DNA of 64,000 bases from Phenylobacterium koreense. GTDB taxonomy: Bacteria > Pseudomonadota > Alphaproteobacteria > Caulobacterales > Caulobacteraceae. The notes under the pieces were generated by a model. It searched no databases. It worked only from the letters and a program-made list of their open reading frames with translations, and was not told the DNA's origin. The stretch lies in assembly GCF_040545335.1 (NCBI RefSeq), contig NZ_JBEPLU010000001.1, positions 558,001-622,000 on the forward strand, in the 5' to 3' direction. Below, one piece after another: positions 51,847 through 60,687 of this stretch (the stretch's first letter is position 1; each line of letters opens with the position of its first letter). Position numbers and translations under genes: made by a program.

Positions 51847-53307
51847 TCACGCTGAAAGCGCCCGCACCAGCTCGACCATGGCCAGGGTATCGAGCCCACA
51901 ATAGCTGCTTAGCTGCGCCTGCAGCTGGTCGCGGCGTTGCGGCGCCGTTTCCGGCGCGGTGGCTTCAAGATATGCGATCTGCGCGCCCTGCCCATCCCGC
52001 ACACCCTCCAAGTCCGAGTAGGAGAGATGCGGCGCAACAACGGGGAGCACCGCCTTGATGGAGTACGATCCCCTCATGTCGCGGTGATAGTAGTGCGCTC
52101 GAACGAGCGGAAGCGCGTCGACGAGACGCTCAGCTCGGGCCATCAGCGCGTCGCTGAGGTCCGGAAACCTCGCAGCGAGACCGGTGATGCAACCGCGTTC
52201 AAAGGCGACATTGTAGGTGATGATCGCTCCCTCATCGCCGATACAGTCGATCAGAGCCTCGGCGCAGGCGCGGCTCGGATCATCGCCTGACAGGTCGAGG
52301 AAGCCGGCATGCGTGAGCGCGCCGCCTGCCTCTTCAACGTGACACGAGAATTGAAACGGGACGGCTTGGTACGGCCGGGTGCCTGCCCAAGGCGGGACCA
52401 CATGGGCGATCGTCTCGAAATCAAGATAATATCGTGGAAATGACCATGCGCCGACCGCAGCGGCGAACGCGGCGCGGGCGTGGTAGGGAATGCCAGAGCG
52501 CGTCGCTTCGTGAATGCGAACTTGGGCGGGCGGCTCGATAGCGCCGGCCGGCACGTCACGGAGATCGAGGTACCCCGCCGCTGAGAGCTGAGCCGCGATC
52601 TTCTTGCCCGTGACGCCGGGCAAGAGCGTGACGGGATAGTCAGGCTGCGCCGGCGCATTTTGCAGGCAATAGGCAGCGAATGGACACTCATATGGGTCGG
52701 AGCAATGCGGGCCCGGCTCCCTGGCCGGCTCGCCCGCCAGCGCGAGTCCCCAGGCCTCGCGAACCAAATCCGCCCGTCCTGCGATTAGCGGGCCAAGTTC
52801 CCCGTGGACCTCAGCGTCCTTAAACAGGCCGGCGTACTCGCCGCCGCCGGGGTAGGTGAAACTGGTGTCCACGTGCCGGATCGCAGCGCCAGCGAGGGGC
52901 AAACCTGCGCCTTGCGCCGCCCACACCTGAGTGGCGAGGTCGGCGAGCTGGTAGGCTTTCACCGACCCGCTGCTCTTGACCTCGATCATACGCCAGCCGC
53001 CTTCTTCCGGCAGCAGCACATCGGCACGCACAAGGACGCGTTCGTGTCGAAACGCCGCCTCAAAGATCGGGCGTTCGGGATGGGCTTGAACTAGCTCGGC
53101 CGTTTGTTCGACGGCGGCGGCGGCATCGATCGCAGTGACGGCGATACCGTCAGGGAGAAGTGCACGCGCCAGTCCTCCGACCTGATTGCCGCCGCTGAAC
53201 AGGGACCCGCTGGCGACTGCGGCCAATTCGGGCCGATGCAGGGAGAGCCAGAACCGCTTCTCGCATTGCTCGTACTCGGAGATCCGAGATTTGGTGAGGT
53301 GTTCCAT
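51847..53307 (-). CDS. DUF2779 nuclease: Cas4-like PD-(D/E)xK plus DEDD exonuclease domains
   Basis: A 486-residue protein of the DUF2779 family. The N-terminal half is Cas4/RecB-like: Cys15, then Asp96, Glu109 and Lys111 (RADVLL...MIEVKSS), then Cys202, Cys208 and Cys214 (HCSDPYECPFAAYC). The four cysteines fit a 4Fe-4S cluster. The C-terminal half begins YYLDFETIAHV (Asp296, Glu298) and continues with TYNVAFERGCI and YCGLDTLAMV, a DEDD exonuclease pattern. It lies 116 bp upstream of hsdM on the same strand. Probably acts on foreign or damaged DNA, by inference. Confidence 0.85.
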   Translation of the reverse strand: MEHLTKSRISEYEQCEKRFWLSLHRPELAAVASGSLFSGGNQVGGLARALLPDGIAVTAIDAAAAVEQTAELVQAHPERPIFEAAFRHERVLVRADVLLPEEGGWRMIEVKSSGSVKAYQLADLATQVWAAQGAGLPLAGAAIRHVDTSFTYPGGGEYAGLFKDAEVHGELGPLIAGRADLVREAWGLALAGEPAREPGPHCSDPYECPFAAYCLQNAPAQPDYPVTLLPGVTGKKIAAQLSAAGYLDLRDVPAGAIEPPAQVRIHEATRSGIPYHARAAFAAAVGAWSFPRYYLDFETIAHVVPPWAGTRPYQAVPFQFSCHVEEAGGALTHAGFLDLSGDDPSRACAEALIDCIGDEGAIITYNVAFERGCITGLAARFPDLSDALMARAERLVDALPLVRAHYYHRDMRGSYSIKAVLPVVAPHLSYSDLEGVRDGQGAQIAYLEATAPETAPQRRDQLQAQLSSYCGLDTLAMVELVRALSA

Positions 53308-53372
53308 GGCCCAGCTCCCACCCCACGGTTGCGAACGGGATGATCGCCGTCAAGGTGCGGGCCGCGCCATCG

Positions 53373-53828
53373 TCAGCGCCAGCCGTTCCCGCCTTCCGTC
53401 ACGCCGCGGCGACGCAGCAAGTCCCCCAGATCCGCACCGTCTAGCCGACACTGGGCAATGACCCGATCATATGAGCGCTTGCCGGCCCGACAGTTGACCG
53501 CCTTACCGCGGGCGACTGTCTCCAGCATCGCTTTGGCGGCGGCCCCGCCGGGCGCGCTGAGTTCCGGTGCATAGAAGTTCGCTAGACGCACCTCGATCCA
53601 GGTGGCCGGATCGGCGGACCGACCGACGCAAAGACTGTCTCCATCACCGACATAGCGGACGGGGCCGGAAAAGACCGTGCCGGCTGAGGGCAAGGGGGCG
53701 GTGCAGGGATCAGCCTGCGCTAATCCCGGCATGGCGATCACGGCGATAGCAAACAAAGTTCGGCGCAATTTAACCCACTCCCAATCCTTGCCAGGCGGAT
53801 CGTTCGGCTCCGTTCGCCGCCAACGCAT
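53373..53828 (-). CDS. Secreted SNase-like (thermonuclease family) protein
   Basis: About 151 residues, or fewer with a later start. A hydrophobic export segment (LRRTLFAIAVIAMPGLAQA) precedes the mature part with CTAPLPSAGTVFSGPVRYVGDGDSLCVG (SNase metal-site Asp region), WIEVRLANFYAPEL and SYDRVIAQCRLDG, matching the catalytic Arg-Glu-Arg positions of staphylococcal nuclease. The domain is shorter than the classical one. The start is uncertain: ATG 53828 is used, but a TTG at 53768 with GGGAG upstream would put the signal peptide at the very N-terminus. Confidence 0.75.
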   Translation of the reverse strand: MRWRRTEPNDPPGKDWEWVKLRRTLFAIAVIAMPGLAQADPCTAPLPSAGTVFSGPVRYVGDGDSLCVGRSADPATWIEVRLANFYAPELSAPGGAAAKAMLETVARGKAVNCRAGKRSYDRVIAQCRLDGADLGDLLRRRGVTEGGNGWR

Positions 53829-53883
53829 GAGCCGCGTCGAGGGCGAGGAGCTCAATTGGTCGCCGCCAATCACCTGACAATGA

Positions 53884-55275
53884 TCACCTCTGATCCGTCC
53901 GCCTTAGCGCGTGGGCCACGGCCGAGACTAATGGCGGGGCGGGACGAAGCCCCTGCTGATGGAGCACCGTGAGACAAGCCTCGAATTCGCGGTAGGTCAC
54001 GGCAACCTGCTCGCTGCGCTGCGCCAAAGCCTCAATCTGAGCCGCAAGGTCTTCGATTTTCTGCTGGCGCGCCGCCGTCTCGGCCGGCGTCGGCATACGC
54101 GGCCCATCCCAGGCGGAGATGGCCGCGTGCGCGCGAGTATAGGCAGCGACGGCCCGCAGAGCTTCCGCAGGCGTCTCGATCAAGGAGTAGCTCGTGCTGC
54201 GTCCACCAGCCGGGTCCTTGACCAGGATCCTGCGCCGCAACAGATCGTCGATGTCCCGAAGCGCCGTGTCTGGTGAAGTCTTGGTTATGATCGCCCACTT
54301 CGAGCTGGTCAGCTTCCCCTCAAAACCTTCAAGCAGCAGGTCGAGCATGCGCTTCTGACGCTCGTTGAACGCGCCCCCCGCCAAGGCCTCCCAGAAGCGC
54401 GCCTTACGAAGGACATTCGCCAAAGTGGTCTCGGCGCCGTCAAATGCACGATCGAGACACCCCAGGAACCATTGCAGCCAGGCGGTAATGTCGAGCCCGT
54501 CCTTCTGGGTGCGCTCCAGGATGGCGTAGTAGGCGTTCCGCTCGAGGCGAATTTGCGCGGACATGCTGTAGAAGCGTTGCGCACTGCCTTCGGAGCGGGC
54601 CAGCGCAAGATCGGCGATGGCGCGTGCGACCCGGCCGTTCCCATCGGCGAAGGGATGGATGGTGACGAACCAGAGGTGAGCGAGCGCCGCCTTCAGGATC
54701 GGATCTAAAGTGTCATCGCCATTAAACCAGGCGAGGAAGGCCGACATCTCGGCCTCCATCCGCTCGGCAGGCGGCGCTTCGAAATGAACGTGCTCACGCC
54801 CGATTGGGCCGGAGACGACCTGCATGGGGCCAGAGGCTGCGTCGCGCCATGCGCCGACCAGGATGCGGCTCATCCCGCTCCGGCCCGTCGGAAAGAGCGC
54901 GGCGTGCCACGCGAATAAGCGCTCGTCGGTGAGCAGCGCACCGTAATTTTGGGTGGCGTCCAACGTCATCTCGACGACGCCCTCGACATGTCGGTCGGCC
55001 GGCGTGAGCGCGCCGATATCCATCCCCAGGCGCCGCGCGATAGAGGAGCGGACTTGGCCCTTGTCGAGCTGCTCCCCCTCAATCTCGCTCGATTTGAGGA
55101 CATCGGCGGTGAGGGTTTCCAGAACGGCTTCCGCTCGACGCTGAAATCCCAGCGTCTCCATCCGGCCAATGAGCTTGCCCTGCCGAAGGCGGACCGCAGC
55201 AAGCTGCGCCTCGAGCTGCTTATGGTCCCAAGTCAGATGGGGCCAGTCGCCCTGCTCGTGGATGTAGGTCGCCAT
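53884..55275 (-). CDS. Fic family AMP-transferase with N-terminal DUF4172
   Basis: A 463-residue Fic protein. DUF4172 occupies the N-terminus (YIHEQGDWPHLTWDHKQL). The autoinhibitory motif is SSEIEGEQ at 62-69 (class II). The catalytic loop HPFADGNGRVAR is at 207-218 and is intact. A winged-helix-like C-terminal part follows (about 330-390). It should transfer AMP or another nucleotide moiety to target hydroxyls, restrained by the inhibitory Glu. GGAGAAA precedes ATG 55275. Inverted and direct repeats in its promoter suggest autoregulation. Confidence 0.92.
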   Translation of the reverse strand: MATYIHEQGDWPHLTWDHKQLEAQLAAVRLRQGKLIGRMETLGFQRRAEAVLETLTADVLKSSEIEGEQLDKGQVRSSIARRLGMDIGALTPADRHVEGVVEMTLDATQNYGALLTDERLFAWHAALFPTGRSGMSRILVGAWRDAASGPMQVVSGPIGREHVHFEAPPAERMEAEMSAFLAWFNGDDTLDPILKAALAHLWFVTIHPFADGNGRVARAIADLALARSEGSAQRFYSMSAQIRLERNAYYAILERTQKDGLDITAWLQWFLGCLDRAFDGAETTLANVLRKARFWEALAGGAFNERQKRMLDLLLEGFEGKLTSSKWAIITKTSPDTALRDIDDLLRRRILVKDPAGGRSTSYSLIETPAEALRAVAAYTRAHAAISAWDGPRMPTPAETAARQQKIEDLAAQIEALAQRSEQVAVTYREFEACLTVLHQQGLRPAPPLVSAVAHALRRTDQR

Positions 55276-55341
55276 TTTCTCCGCACCGTCTGCGGTGAAA
55301 ATGGCGCCCATTCTCCGCACAGGCAAGCACTTTCGCCGCAC
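55275..55341. promoter_or_regulatory. Inverted and direct repeats at the fic promoter
   Basis: TTTTCTCCGCA-CCGTC-TGCGGTGAAAA (55275-55301) is an inverted repeat with one mismatch per arm pair, overlapping the ribosome-binding site. TTC(T/G)CCGCAC recurs directly at 55277, 55311 and 55332. Confidence 0.55.
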
Positions 55342-55539
55342 ATTATGCAGCGATTATCCGCCTTAATCCCCGCAGCCTGACCACGGCGCCCCTCGGGCAG
55401 GGCCCGACACGGCCGAGTTTGCACGCTTGAGAAGGCTCGTGAAAATCAGTCCTCGTCCTCGAAGCCCTCGATTTCCCAGCAGCTCCGCGCTTGACGAACT
55501 CCTGTTACCTTACGCACCCAGCGTCTTCTTACGGCACAG

Positions 55540-55788
55540 TCAGTCCTGGGCGGTTCCATGAGCGTCGGCGAACTGTGAGGCGAGGTCGAGCCGGCTCTTG
55601 ATCTGTTGATGCACCGTTTCATGCTCTCCCGGCTTGCCCGAGTGTGAGAACTCAGTGTCCACCAATATGCCGCGGATGGCGCTCAGCAATTCCGGCTGTC
55701 GAATCGCCAAGGCGCGGAGCAGCGCGTCAACGATGCGCTCCTGCGCGAGAAAGCGCGCGTCGAGGGCGATGTCTTTGGTAGTCATCAT
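55540..55788 (-). CDS. Small hypothetical protein
   Basis: An 82-residue mainly helical protein (TTKDIALDARFLAQERIVDALLRAL in outline), no family recognised. Start ATG 55788 has GAGGAG seven bases upstream; a longer in-frame version to 56040 is rejected. The flanking ~200 bp on its 3' side (55342-55539) holds nothing recognisable. Confidence 0.55.
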   Translation of the reverse strand: MMTTKDIALDARFLAQERIVDALLRALAIRQPELLSAIRGILVDTEFSHSGKPGEHETVHQQIKSRLDLASQFADAHGTAQD

Positions 55789-56051
55789 GGGGTCTCCTCG
55801 GAGGTCAAGCCCGAGCTCAATAGGCCGCGGCGCGCACACTTCGATCGACAGACCACCTTCACGCGCCTGCGCCGGAAGCCGGAACTGCAATCGTAACGCA
55901 TCAAACTCCGACCCGACATCACCCGTCGACGCCAACGAGATTGCCGAACCACTCTCCCGCCATACCGCCCGCCGGTCCGGCGGGCGCTGGACCAGGTCGC
56001 TGCCAGCATCCCTGCTCGAGGAGAGCGCAGGGCCAATCACGAGGCGATCGC

Positions 56052-57689
56052 CTAGACTTCCAGGCTCATCAAGCGCGCGATCTCTCGCTCGCCCATGATC
56101 ACCCGGTCCGCGCCTCGCTCCTGCAGATGCTGGATTTCACGGTCGGATTGCGCGCGCCCGACAATTCGCAGGCTCGGATTCGCGTTTCGTCCGCGAGCAA
56201 TGATTTCTCCGGCCTCGAGGCTATTCGGGACGGTGACGATCAGGTTCTTGGCGCGGCCGATGCCAGCCGCGGCAAGAACCGCCGCCCTTGTGGCGTTCCC
56301 CAGGACGGCGTCAAAGCCACTCGTTCTAAGTTCTTCGACGCGTTCGAGGCTGTCCTCGATCACAACACAGACCCGCCCAGTCTCCTTCATCCGCTCCACG
56401 ACCAGCCTTCCGACCCGCCCGTAGCCGACAACGATCACATGATCGGAAGCCGTGGTCCTGTAGGGTTGATGCTCTCGTTCGGCCTCGACTTCCCGGGCCA
56501 AGGCCGCGGCGCGCCGGGCGCGGGCGCGGTCCCCAAACAGGAAGACCAGGGGATTGAGGATGATGGAGATCACCGCCCCGGCGAGCACGAGATCGCGGCC
56601 TGCAGGAGGCAACAGGCCCAGACTGAGCCCCAGGGTGACGAGGATGAACGAGAACTCGCCGATCTGGGCCAAGCTCGCCGAGATGAGGACGGCGGTGTCC
56701 GTAGGCTTGCGGAAGGCTTTCACAATCGCGAAGGCGGCGATGGACTTGCCGACGATGATGATCAGCGCCGTTGCAAGAACTGCGAGGGGTTGCTCGACGA
56801 GCACGGCGGGGTCGAACAGCATCCCGACCGATACGAAGAAGAGCACGGCGAAGGCGTCGCGCAGCGGCAGGGTGTCGGCGGCGGCCCGATGGCTGAGCTC
56901 GGATTCCTTGAGGATCATGCCGGCGAAGAAGGCCCCCAGGGCGAACGACACGCCAAACAGCGCCGAGGCGCCGTAGGCGATACTGATCCCCGCCGCCAGG
57001 ATCGACAGGGTGAAGAGCTCGCTCGAACCAGTCCTCACTACACGCGCGAGGAGCCACGGAATGAGGCGCCGGCCGACGACGATCATCAGCACGCCGAACG
57101 CCACAAGCTTGGCCAGGGTAAGCCCCAGCGAGAGGATGAGCGGCCCCGGCCCCCCGGTGTCGCCTGACAGAGCCCCAGCCAAGATCGGCAGCAGGACGAG
57201 CGCGAAAACCATCGCGATGTCCTCGACGATCAACCAGCCGATGGCGATGTGGCCGCTTCGTGTGTCGAGCAGTTGCCGCTCTGTCAGAGCTCGAAGAAGA
57301 ACCACCGTGCTAGCGACCGAAAGGGCCAGCCCGAAGACAAGCCCCGCGGCCGGCGACCAGCCGAGCCACCACGCCAAACCCATGCCGAGCAGGGTGGCGA
57401 CGAGGATCTGCACCAAGGCGCCTGGAAGGGCGATCTTCCGAACAGCGATGAGGTCCCGGTAGGAAAAGTGCAATCCGACGCCGAACATCAGCAGGATGAC
57501 GCCGATCTCGGCAAGCTCGGCGGCGACTTCCGCATCGCCGACAAAGCCAGGCGTATAGGGGCCGACCAGCACGCCGGCCGCCAGATATCCAACGATCGGG
57601 GAAAGCCGCAGGCGGCTGGCGAGCATCCCCAAGAGGAGGGCGGACGCGAAGCCGGCGGCGATCATGGCGATCAGCGGAGTATGGTGCAT
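56052..57689 (-). CDS. Cation:proton antiporter with RCK domain, KefB/YbaL type
   Basis: A 545-residue CPA2 antiporter. Twelve or so transmembrane helices occupy residues 5-380; the conserved IGVILLMFGVGLHFS and LSVASTVVLLRAL segments and GWLIVEDIAMVFALV belong to the Na+/H+ exchanger fold. A cytosolic RCK_N domain follows at about 410-540 with the NAD-binding HVIVVGYGRVGRLVVERM. Size and order match YbaL. It probably extrudes K+ or Na+ in exchange for H+ under nucleotide or thiol control. It is monocistronic. Confidence 0.93.
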   Translation of the reverse strand: MHHTPLIAMIAAGFASALLLGMLASRLRLSPIVGYLAAGVLVGPYTPGFVGDAEVAAELAEIGVILLMFGVGLHFSYRDLIAVRKIALPGALVQILVATLLGMGLAWWLGWSPAAGLVFGLALSVASTVVLLRALTERQLLDTRSGHIAIGWLIVEDIAMVFALVLLPILAGALSGDTGGPGPLILSLGLTLAKLVAFGVLMIVVGRRLIPWLLARVVRTGSSELFTLSILAAGISIAYGASALFGVSFALGAFFAGMILKESELSHRAAADTLPLRDAFAVLFFVSVGMLFDPAVLVEQPLAVLATALIIIVGKSIAAFAIVKAFRKPTDTAVLISASLAQIGEFSFILVTLGLSLGLLPPAGRDLVLAGAVISIILNPLVFLFGDRARARRAAALAREVEAEREHQPYRTTASDHVIVVGYGRVGRLVVERMKETGRVCVVIEDSLERVEELRTSGFDAVLGNATRAAVLAAAGIGRAKNLIVTVPNSLEAGEIIARGRNANPSLRIVGRAQSDREIQHLQERGADRVIMGEREIARLMSLEV

Positions 57690-58148
57690 CGCGCCTCTCT
57701 ATCGGCTTCCGTGCTTGGGCAAGCGCCGTGGGCTCGCAGGCCAAGGCGATGCAGTTTTCCGCCTCGATGAACGCGGGCTCGGATGGATCGCGCCGTCCAC
57801 CCGGGCAAGCCTGCGACGGCTCCGGCTCTTCAACGATATCGGCGTCGCAAGATCCCGAAGCCTACAGCGTCCGGGGACTTCGATCCACGTTCGATATCCG
57901 TTCCGTAGCTGTGCCTCGGTTATTCAGACGGACCTGGTCGTTGCTCCGTCCTAGCTTTTCGGATGCGCGTCCCCATATGAAGTAGGCGCCATCGGGCGTG
58001 TGCCGCGACCGAAGCGGTCGATCGTCCCCGAGGCGGCGCACGTATCCGAGACCGCAATGTCCCCGCTCTTCGTAGCGTCCGCGCTCCTAGTCGTGAGCGC
58101 GATGCTTTTGCCTAAGGCCTTCTCGTTGCTGAACTGGAGGCCGAAGCG
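57690..58148. other. Non-coding interval
   Basis: About 460 bp between the divergent antiporter and a small coiled-coil gene. A short hairpin CGACCG-AAG-CGGTCG lies near 58005. No coding frame with a family match or ribosome-binding site is seen. It should hold the promoters of both flanking genes. Confidence 0.45.
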
Positions 58149-58331
58149 ATGACTCTCGCTCCTCCGAACGATCTCGCGCGGGAGAACGCCTACCTGCGCC
58201 AGAGAAACCACCAACTCCAGAGCGATGTCACCGCGCTGTCGGCTGAGGTCGAACGCCTGAGGCAGATCGTGGAGCGCTTGCACGGCCGCGCCCCCATCCG
58301 GCCGCCAAATCCGCTCAGCGGAGGCCAGTAG
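58149..58331 (+). CDS. Small coiled-coil protein
   Basis: A 60-residue protein with an uninterrupted coiled coil (RENAYLRQRNHQLQSDVTAL then SAEVERLRQIVERL, residues 11-45) and a Pro-rich tail. The ATG is preceded by CTGGAGGCCGAAGCG, a good ribosome-binding site. No family recognised. Such small proteins are common in stress-gene clusters of alphaproteobacteria. Confidence 0.6.
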   Translation: MTLAPPNDLARENAYLRQRNHQLQSDVTALSAEVERLRQIVERLHGRAPIRPPNPLSGGQ

Positions 58332-58454
58332 TCATGTGGCGAAGGTGTGAGGCGGCGAGCGCGTCCCTGAAGATGAGACGTCCCGCCAGCTTGTCGCGAT
58401 GAACCAAGCCTTCGTCACGAGCAACCTAATGCGGTCCAGTTGAAAGGACGTGCG

Positions 58455-58841
58455 ATGCACAAGATGATTATGCCGACCGGCTCGACCGTTCGACTTACTG
58501 CCACCGCTGGGCCGCAGACGGGCGTCCATCGCTGGGCGGTTCAGGTGCATGGCGTCGGCGCGACGGCCGCGACGCCGGCGCGGCTCGTCTACGGCTCTCA
58601 GATTGGCGGTCAAGATCGTGAACAACGTATCGACATACCCGCGCAGGACATTGACTGCCGGCTCGAGGTGCGGGGGCAGCACGCACTGGACGGCGGCGAA
58701 TGGCGGGACGACAGGCTGACCGTCCTGGACGATACGCCGAGCCAGTTGGACATCGGATTCTTCAATCCCGCACGCGCCGGCGCGCACGCGAACGATGTGC
58801 TGCTCAGCTTTGCGTTCGCACATCCTCATCCTCAAACCTGA
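58455..58841 (+). CDS. Hypothetical beta-rich protein
   Basis: A 128-residue protein without signal peptide, rich in short strands (STVRLTATAGPQTGVHRWAV; DDRLTVLDDTPSQLDIGFFN). AAAGGA lies seven bases before the ATG. I recognise no domain. A 168-residue minus-strand frame over the same DNA has no supporting features and is taken as a shadow. It is cotranscribed with the next small gene, 12 bp away. Confidence 0.55.
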   Translation: MHKMIMPTGSTVRLTATAGPQTGVHRWAVQVHGVGATAATPARLVYGSQIGGQDREQRIDIPAQDIDCRLEVRGQHALDGGEWRDDRLTVLDDTPSQLDIGFFNPARAGAHANDVLLSFAFAHPHPQT

Positions 58842-58853
58842 AAGGCGCCGACG

Positions 58854-59132
58854 ATGGCCAAAGGCCAGAAGCGATCCAGCCGGGAGCCGCGAAAACCCAA
58901 GCAGGCCCGGCCCAAGCCAGCCGCGGCGCCACTTGCGTTACCTGGATTTCCGGGACCGTTAGGAACGCGACCAAGATTCTCGTGTCTTGGTTCCGAGGCA
59001 TCGCTCCAACCGAAGCCGATATCAGGGCCGAAATTTAGAGCCGCGGTGAGCGACATCGCGGCCAGCCGCTTGAAGGGGCTCTTCATGAACTCAAGGCTCC
59101 CTGCCTGCCGGCCGCGCGCACCGTCCTCTTAA
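58854..59132 (+). CDS. Small basic protein, MAKGQKRS-type
   Basis: The N-terminus MAKGQKRSSREPRKPKQARP is the recognisable start of a family of very small basic alphaproteobacterial proteins of unknown function. Relatives are usually only about 50-60 residues, while this frame gives 92; the C-terminal half looks unrelated, so a frameshift or changed stop is possible. Confidence 0.5.
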   Translation: MAKGQKRSSREPRKPKQARPKPAAAPLALPGFPGPLGTRPRFSCLGSEASLQPKPISGPKFRAAVSDIAASRLKGLFMNSRLPACRPRAPSS

Positions 59133-59160
59133 GCGCTGGCGTGTGGAGACTTCAGGGACG

Positions 59161-59367
59161 ATGAGTGCAAAGTTGGAGGACATGCCCGCGTCCGGAGCCC
59201 AAGCCGCTCTGCTTGAGGACATGGGTTCGGAGACCTTCGTCCTGAGCTCGAAGAAGCATGAGCGTCAAGGCGCGGCCATCAGCCCCCCGCAAGCATGCCG
59301 GCTAGAGCCACACGCATTGGGTAAGCATATCCGATCGCACGATCCTGGGGCGGGCGCGGCGCTTTAG
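59161..59367 (+). CDS. Possible small protein
   Basis: A 68-residue frame with AGGGA upstream of the ATG. Low-complexity, no family recognised. It is included because it continues the tandem of small plus-strand genes; it may not be real. Confidence 0.25.
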   Translation: MSAKLEDMPASGAQAALLEDMGSETFVLSSKKHERQGAAISPPQACRLEPHALGKHIRSHDPGAGAAL

Positions 59368-59512
59368 GACGTGCTAGCATAGATCTATTAACTGAGGACG
59401 CCTCGGTGTCCCGATCTCGGCCGGGATACGTCTTTCGCTTCGCGAGACTCCGGGTTTTGGAGGGACAGCCATCGCTGCTCGGGCCAAGATTGATCCAGAT
59501 GCCGGCATTGCG

Positions 59513-60526
59513 TTGGCTTTGGCCGTCGTCGGTTCCTCGACCGCGCCACTGATCCTCCTCGACGGCGACTTCAGGGTCGTGGCGGCGAGCGCGTCATTCT
59601 TCCACGCTTTCCAGCTCGCTCGCGGGGAAACGGAGGGGCGTACCATTTTCGAACTGCGCTCAGGTGATTGGAATGTCCCTCAGCTGCGGACTTTGCTGAA
59701 AGCGACGGCGGCCGGAGTCGCCCAGATCGACGCCTATGAGATGGATCTGATGGGCGACTGGACCGAACCGCGACGTTTGGTGGTCAATGCGCATAGGCTC
59801 GACTACGGCAATCCAGAGCACGTTCGAATCCTGCTCTCAGTGACCGACGTCACCGACGCGCGGCTCGCCGACAAACTGAAGGAAGACCTCCTTCGAGAAA
59901 AGGTCGTCCTCCTTCAGGAGATCCAGCACCGAGTGGCAAACAGCCTTCAGATCATCGCCAGCGTGATCCTCCAGAGCGCGCGCCGCGTGCAGTCGGAAGA
60001 GGCGCGGAGCCATCTGAAGGAAGCTCACAGCCGGATTATGTCGGTTGCCACCCTGCAGCAGCAGTTAGCCGCATCTCGCCTGGGCGACGTCGAGCTGCTG
60101 GGCTATTTCACGCAGCTTTGCGAGAGCATCGGCGCATCGATGATCCGCGATCCCGGCCATTTGAGCCTGGAGGTGGACGTGGATGCTAGCGCCGTTCCTG
60201 CGGACACTTCTGTAAGCCTTGGACTGGCGGTCACCGAACTCGTGATCAACGCGTTGAAGCACGCCTTTCCCAGCGCGCAGCCAGGCAGGATCGTGGTCGG
60301 GTACCACGCGGACGGCCCAAACTGGACATTGTCCGTCACGGACAACGGGGTCGGCATGCCCAAGGACGCCCCGAGCGCCTCTCCCCGTCTTGGGACCAGC
60401 ATCGTCGCGGCGCTCGCAAGCCAGCTGCGCGCACGCGTCCAGGTCGCGGACGCGCACCCTGGGACCGCTATTTCCTTGGTCCATACCCACGCGACGCCAG
60501 TCGAGCTGCAGAGTTTTCAATCATAG
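59513..60526 (+). CDS. Sensor histidine kinase of the HisKA_2/HWE type with PAS domain
   Basis: About 337 residues, soluble. A PAS domain is at about 5-110 (STAPLILLDGDFRVVAAS; LLSVTDVTDARLADK). The HisKA_2 motif is LLQEIQHRVANSLQIIASVIL (phospho-acceptor His near 140). The HATPase domain follows (LAVTELVINALKHAFP; VTDNGVGMP; GTSIVAALASQL). Kinases of this type feed the PhyR general stress response in alphaproteobacteria, though many have other partners. The TTG at 59513 is a formal start; a strong GGAGG lies upstream of an in-frame ATC at 59471, so the N-terminus is uncertain. No response regulator is adjacent. Confidence 0.85.
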   Translation: MALAVVGSSTAPLILLDGDFRVVAASASFFHAFQLARGETEGRTIFELRSGDWNVPQLRTLLKATAAGVAQIDAYEMDLMGDWTEPRRLVVNAHRLDYGNPEHVRILLSVTDVTDARLADKLKEDLLREKVVLLQEIQHRVANSLQIIASVILQSARRVQSEEARSHLKEAHSRIMSVATLQQQLAASRLGDVELLGYFTQLCESIGASMIRDPGHLSLEVDVDASAVPADTSVSLGLAVTELVINALKHAFPSAQPGRIVVGYHADGPNWTLSVTDNGVGMPKDAPSASPRLGTSIVAALASQLRARVQVADAHPGTAISLVHTHATPVELQSFQS

Positions 60527-60687
60527 GCCGAGGTCTCGAAGCTGGACGATTAAAAGTTCAATCAAGTTATCTCCTGGCCGACCTGCATGGCGGAGGACCT
60601 AGCGCATCACTACATGAGGTACGGGCGAGGCTCGAGCTGCGAGTCGGCCCCGACCAAGGAACACACAATGTTCCCATGGAGGTCAGA

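Noticed and set aside
58332..58835. Minus-strand frame over the gene at 58455-58841
   Set aside because: No ribosome-binding site and an Arg-rich shadow composition; the plus-strand gene has a good site and lies in a run of same-strand genes.
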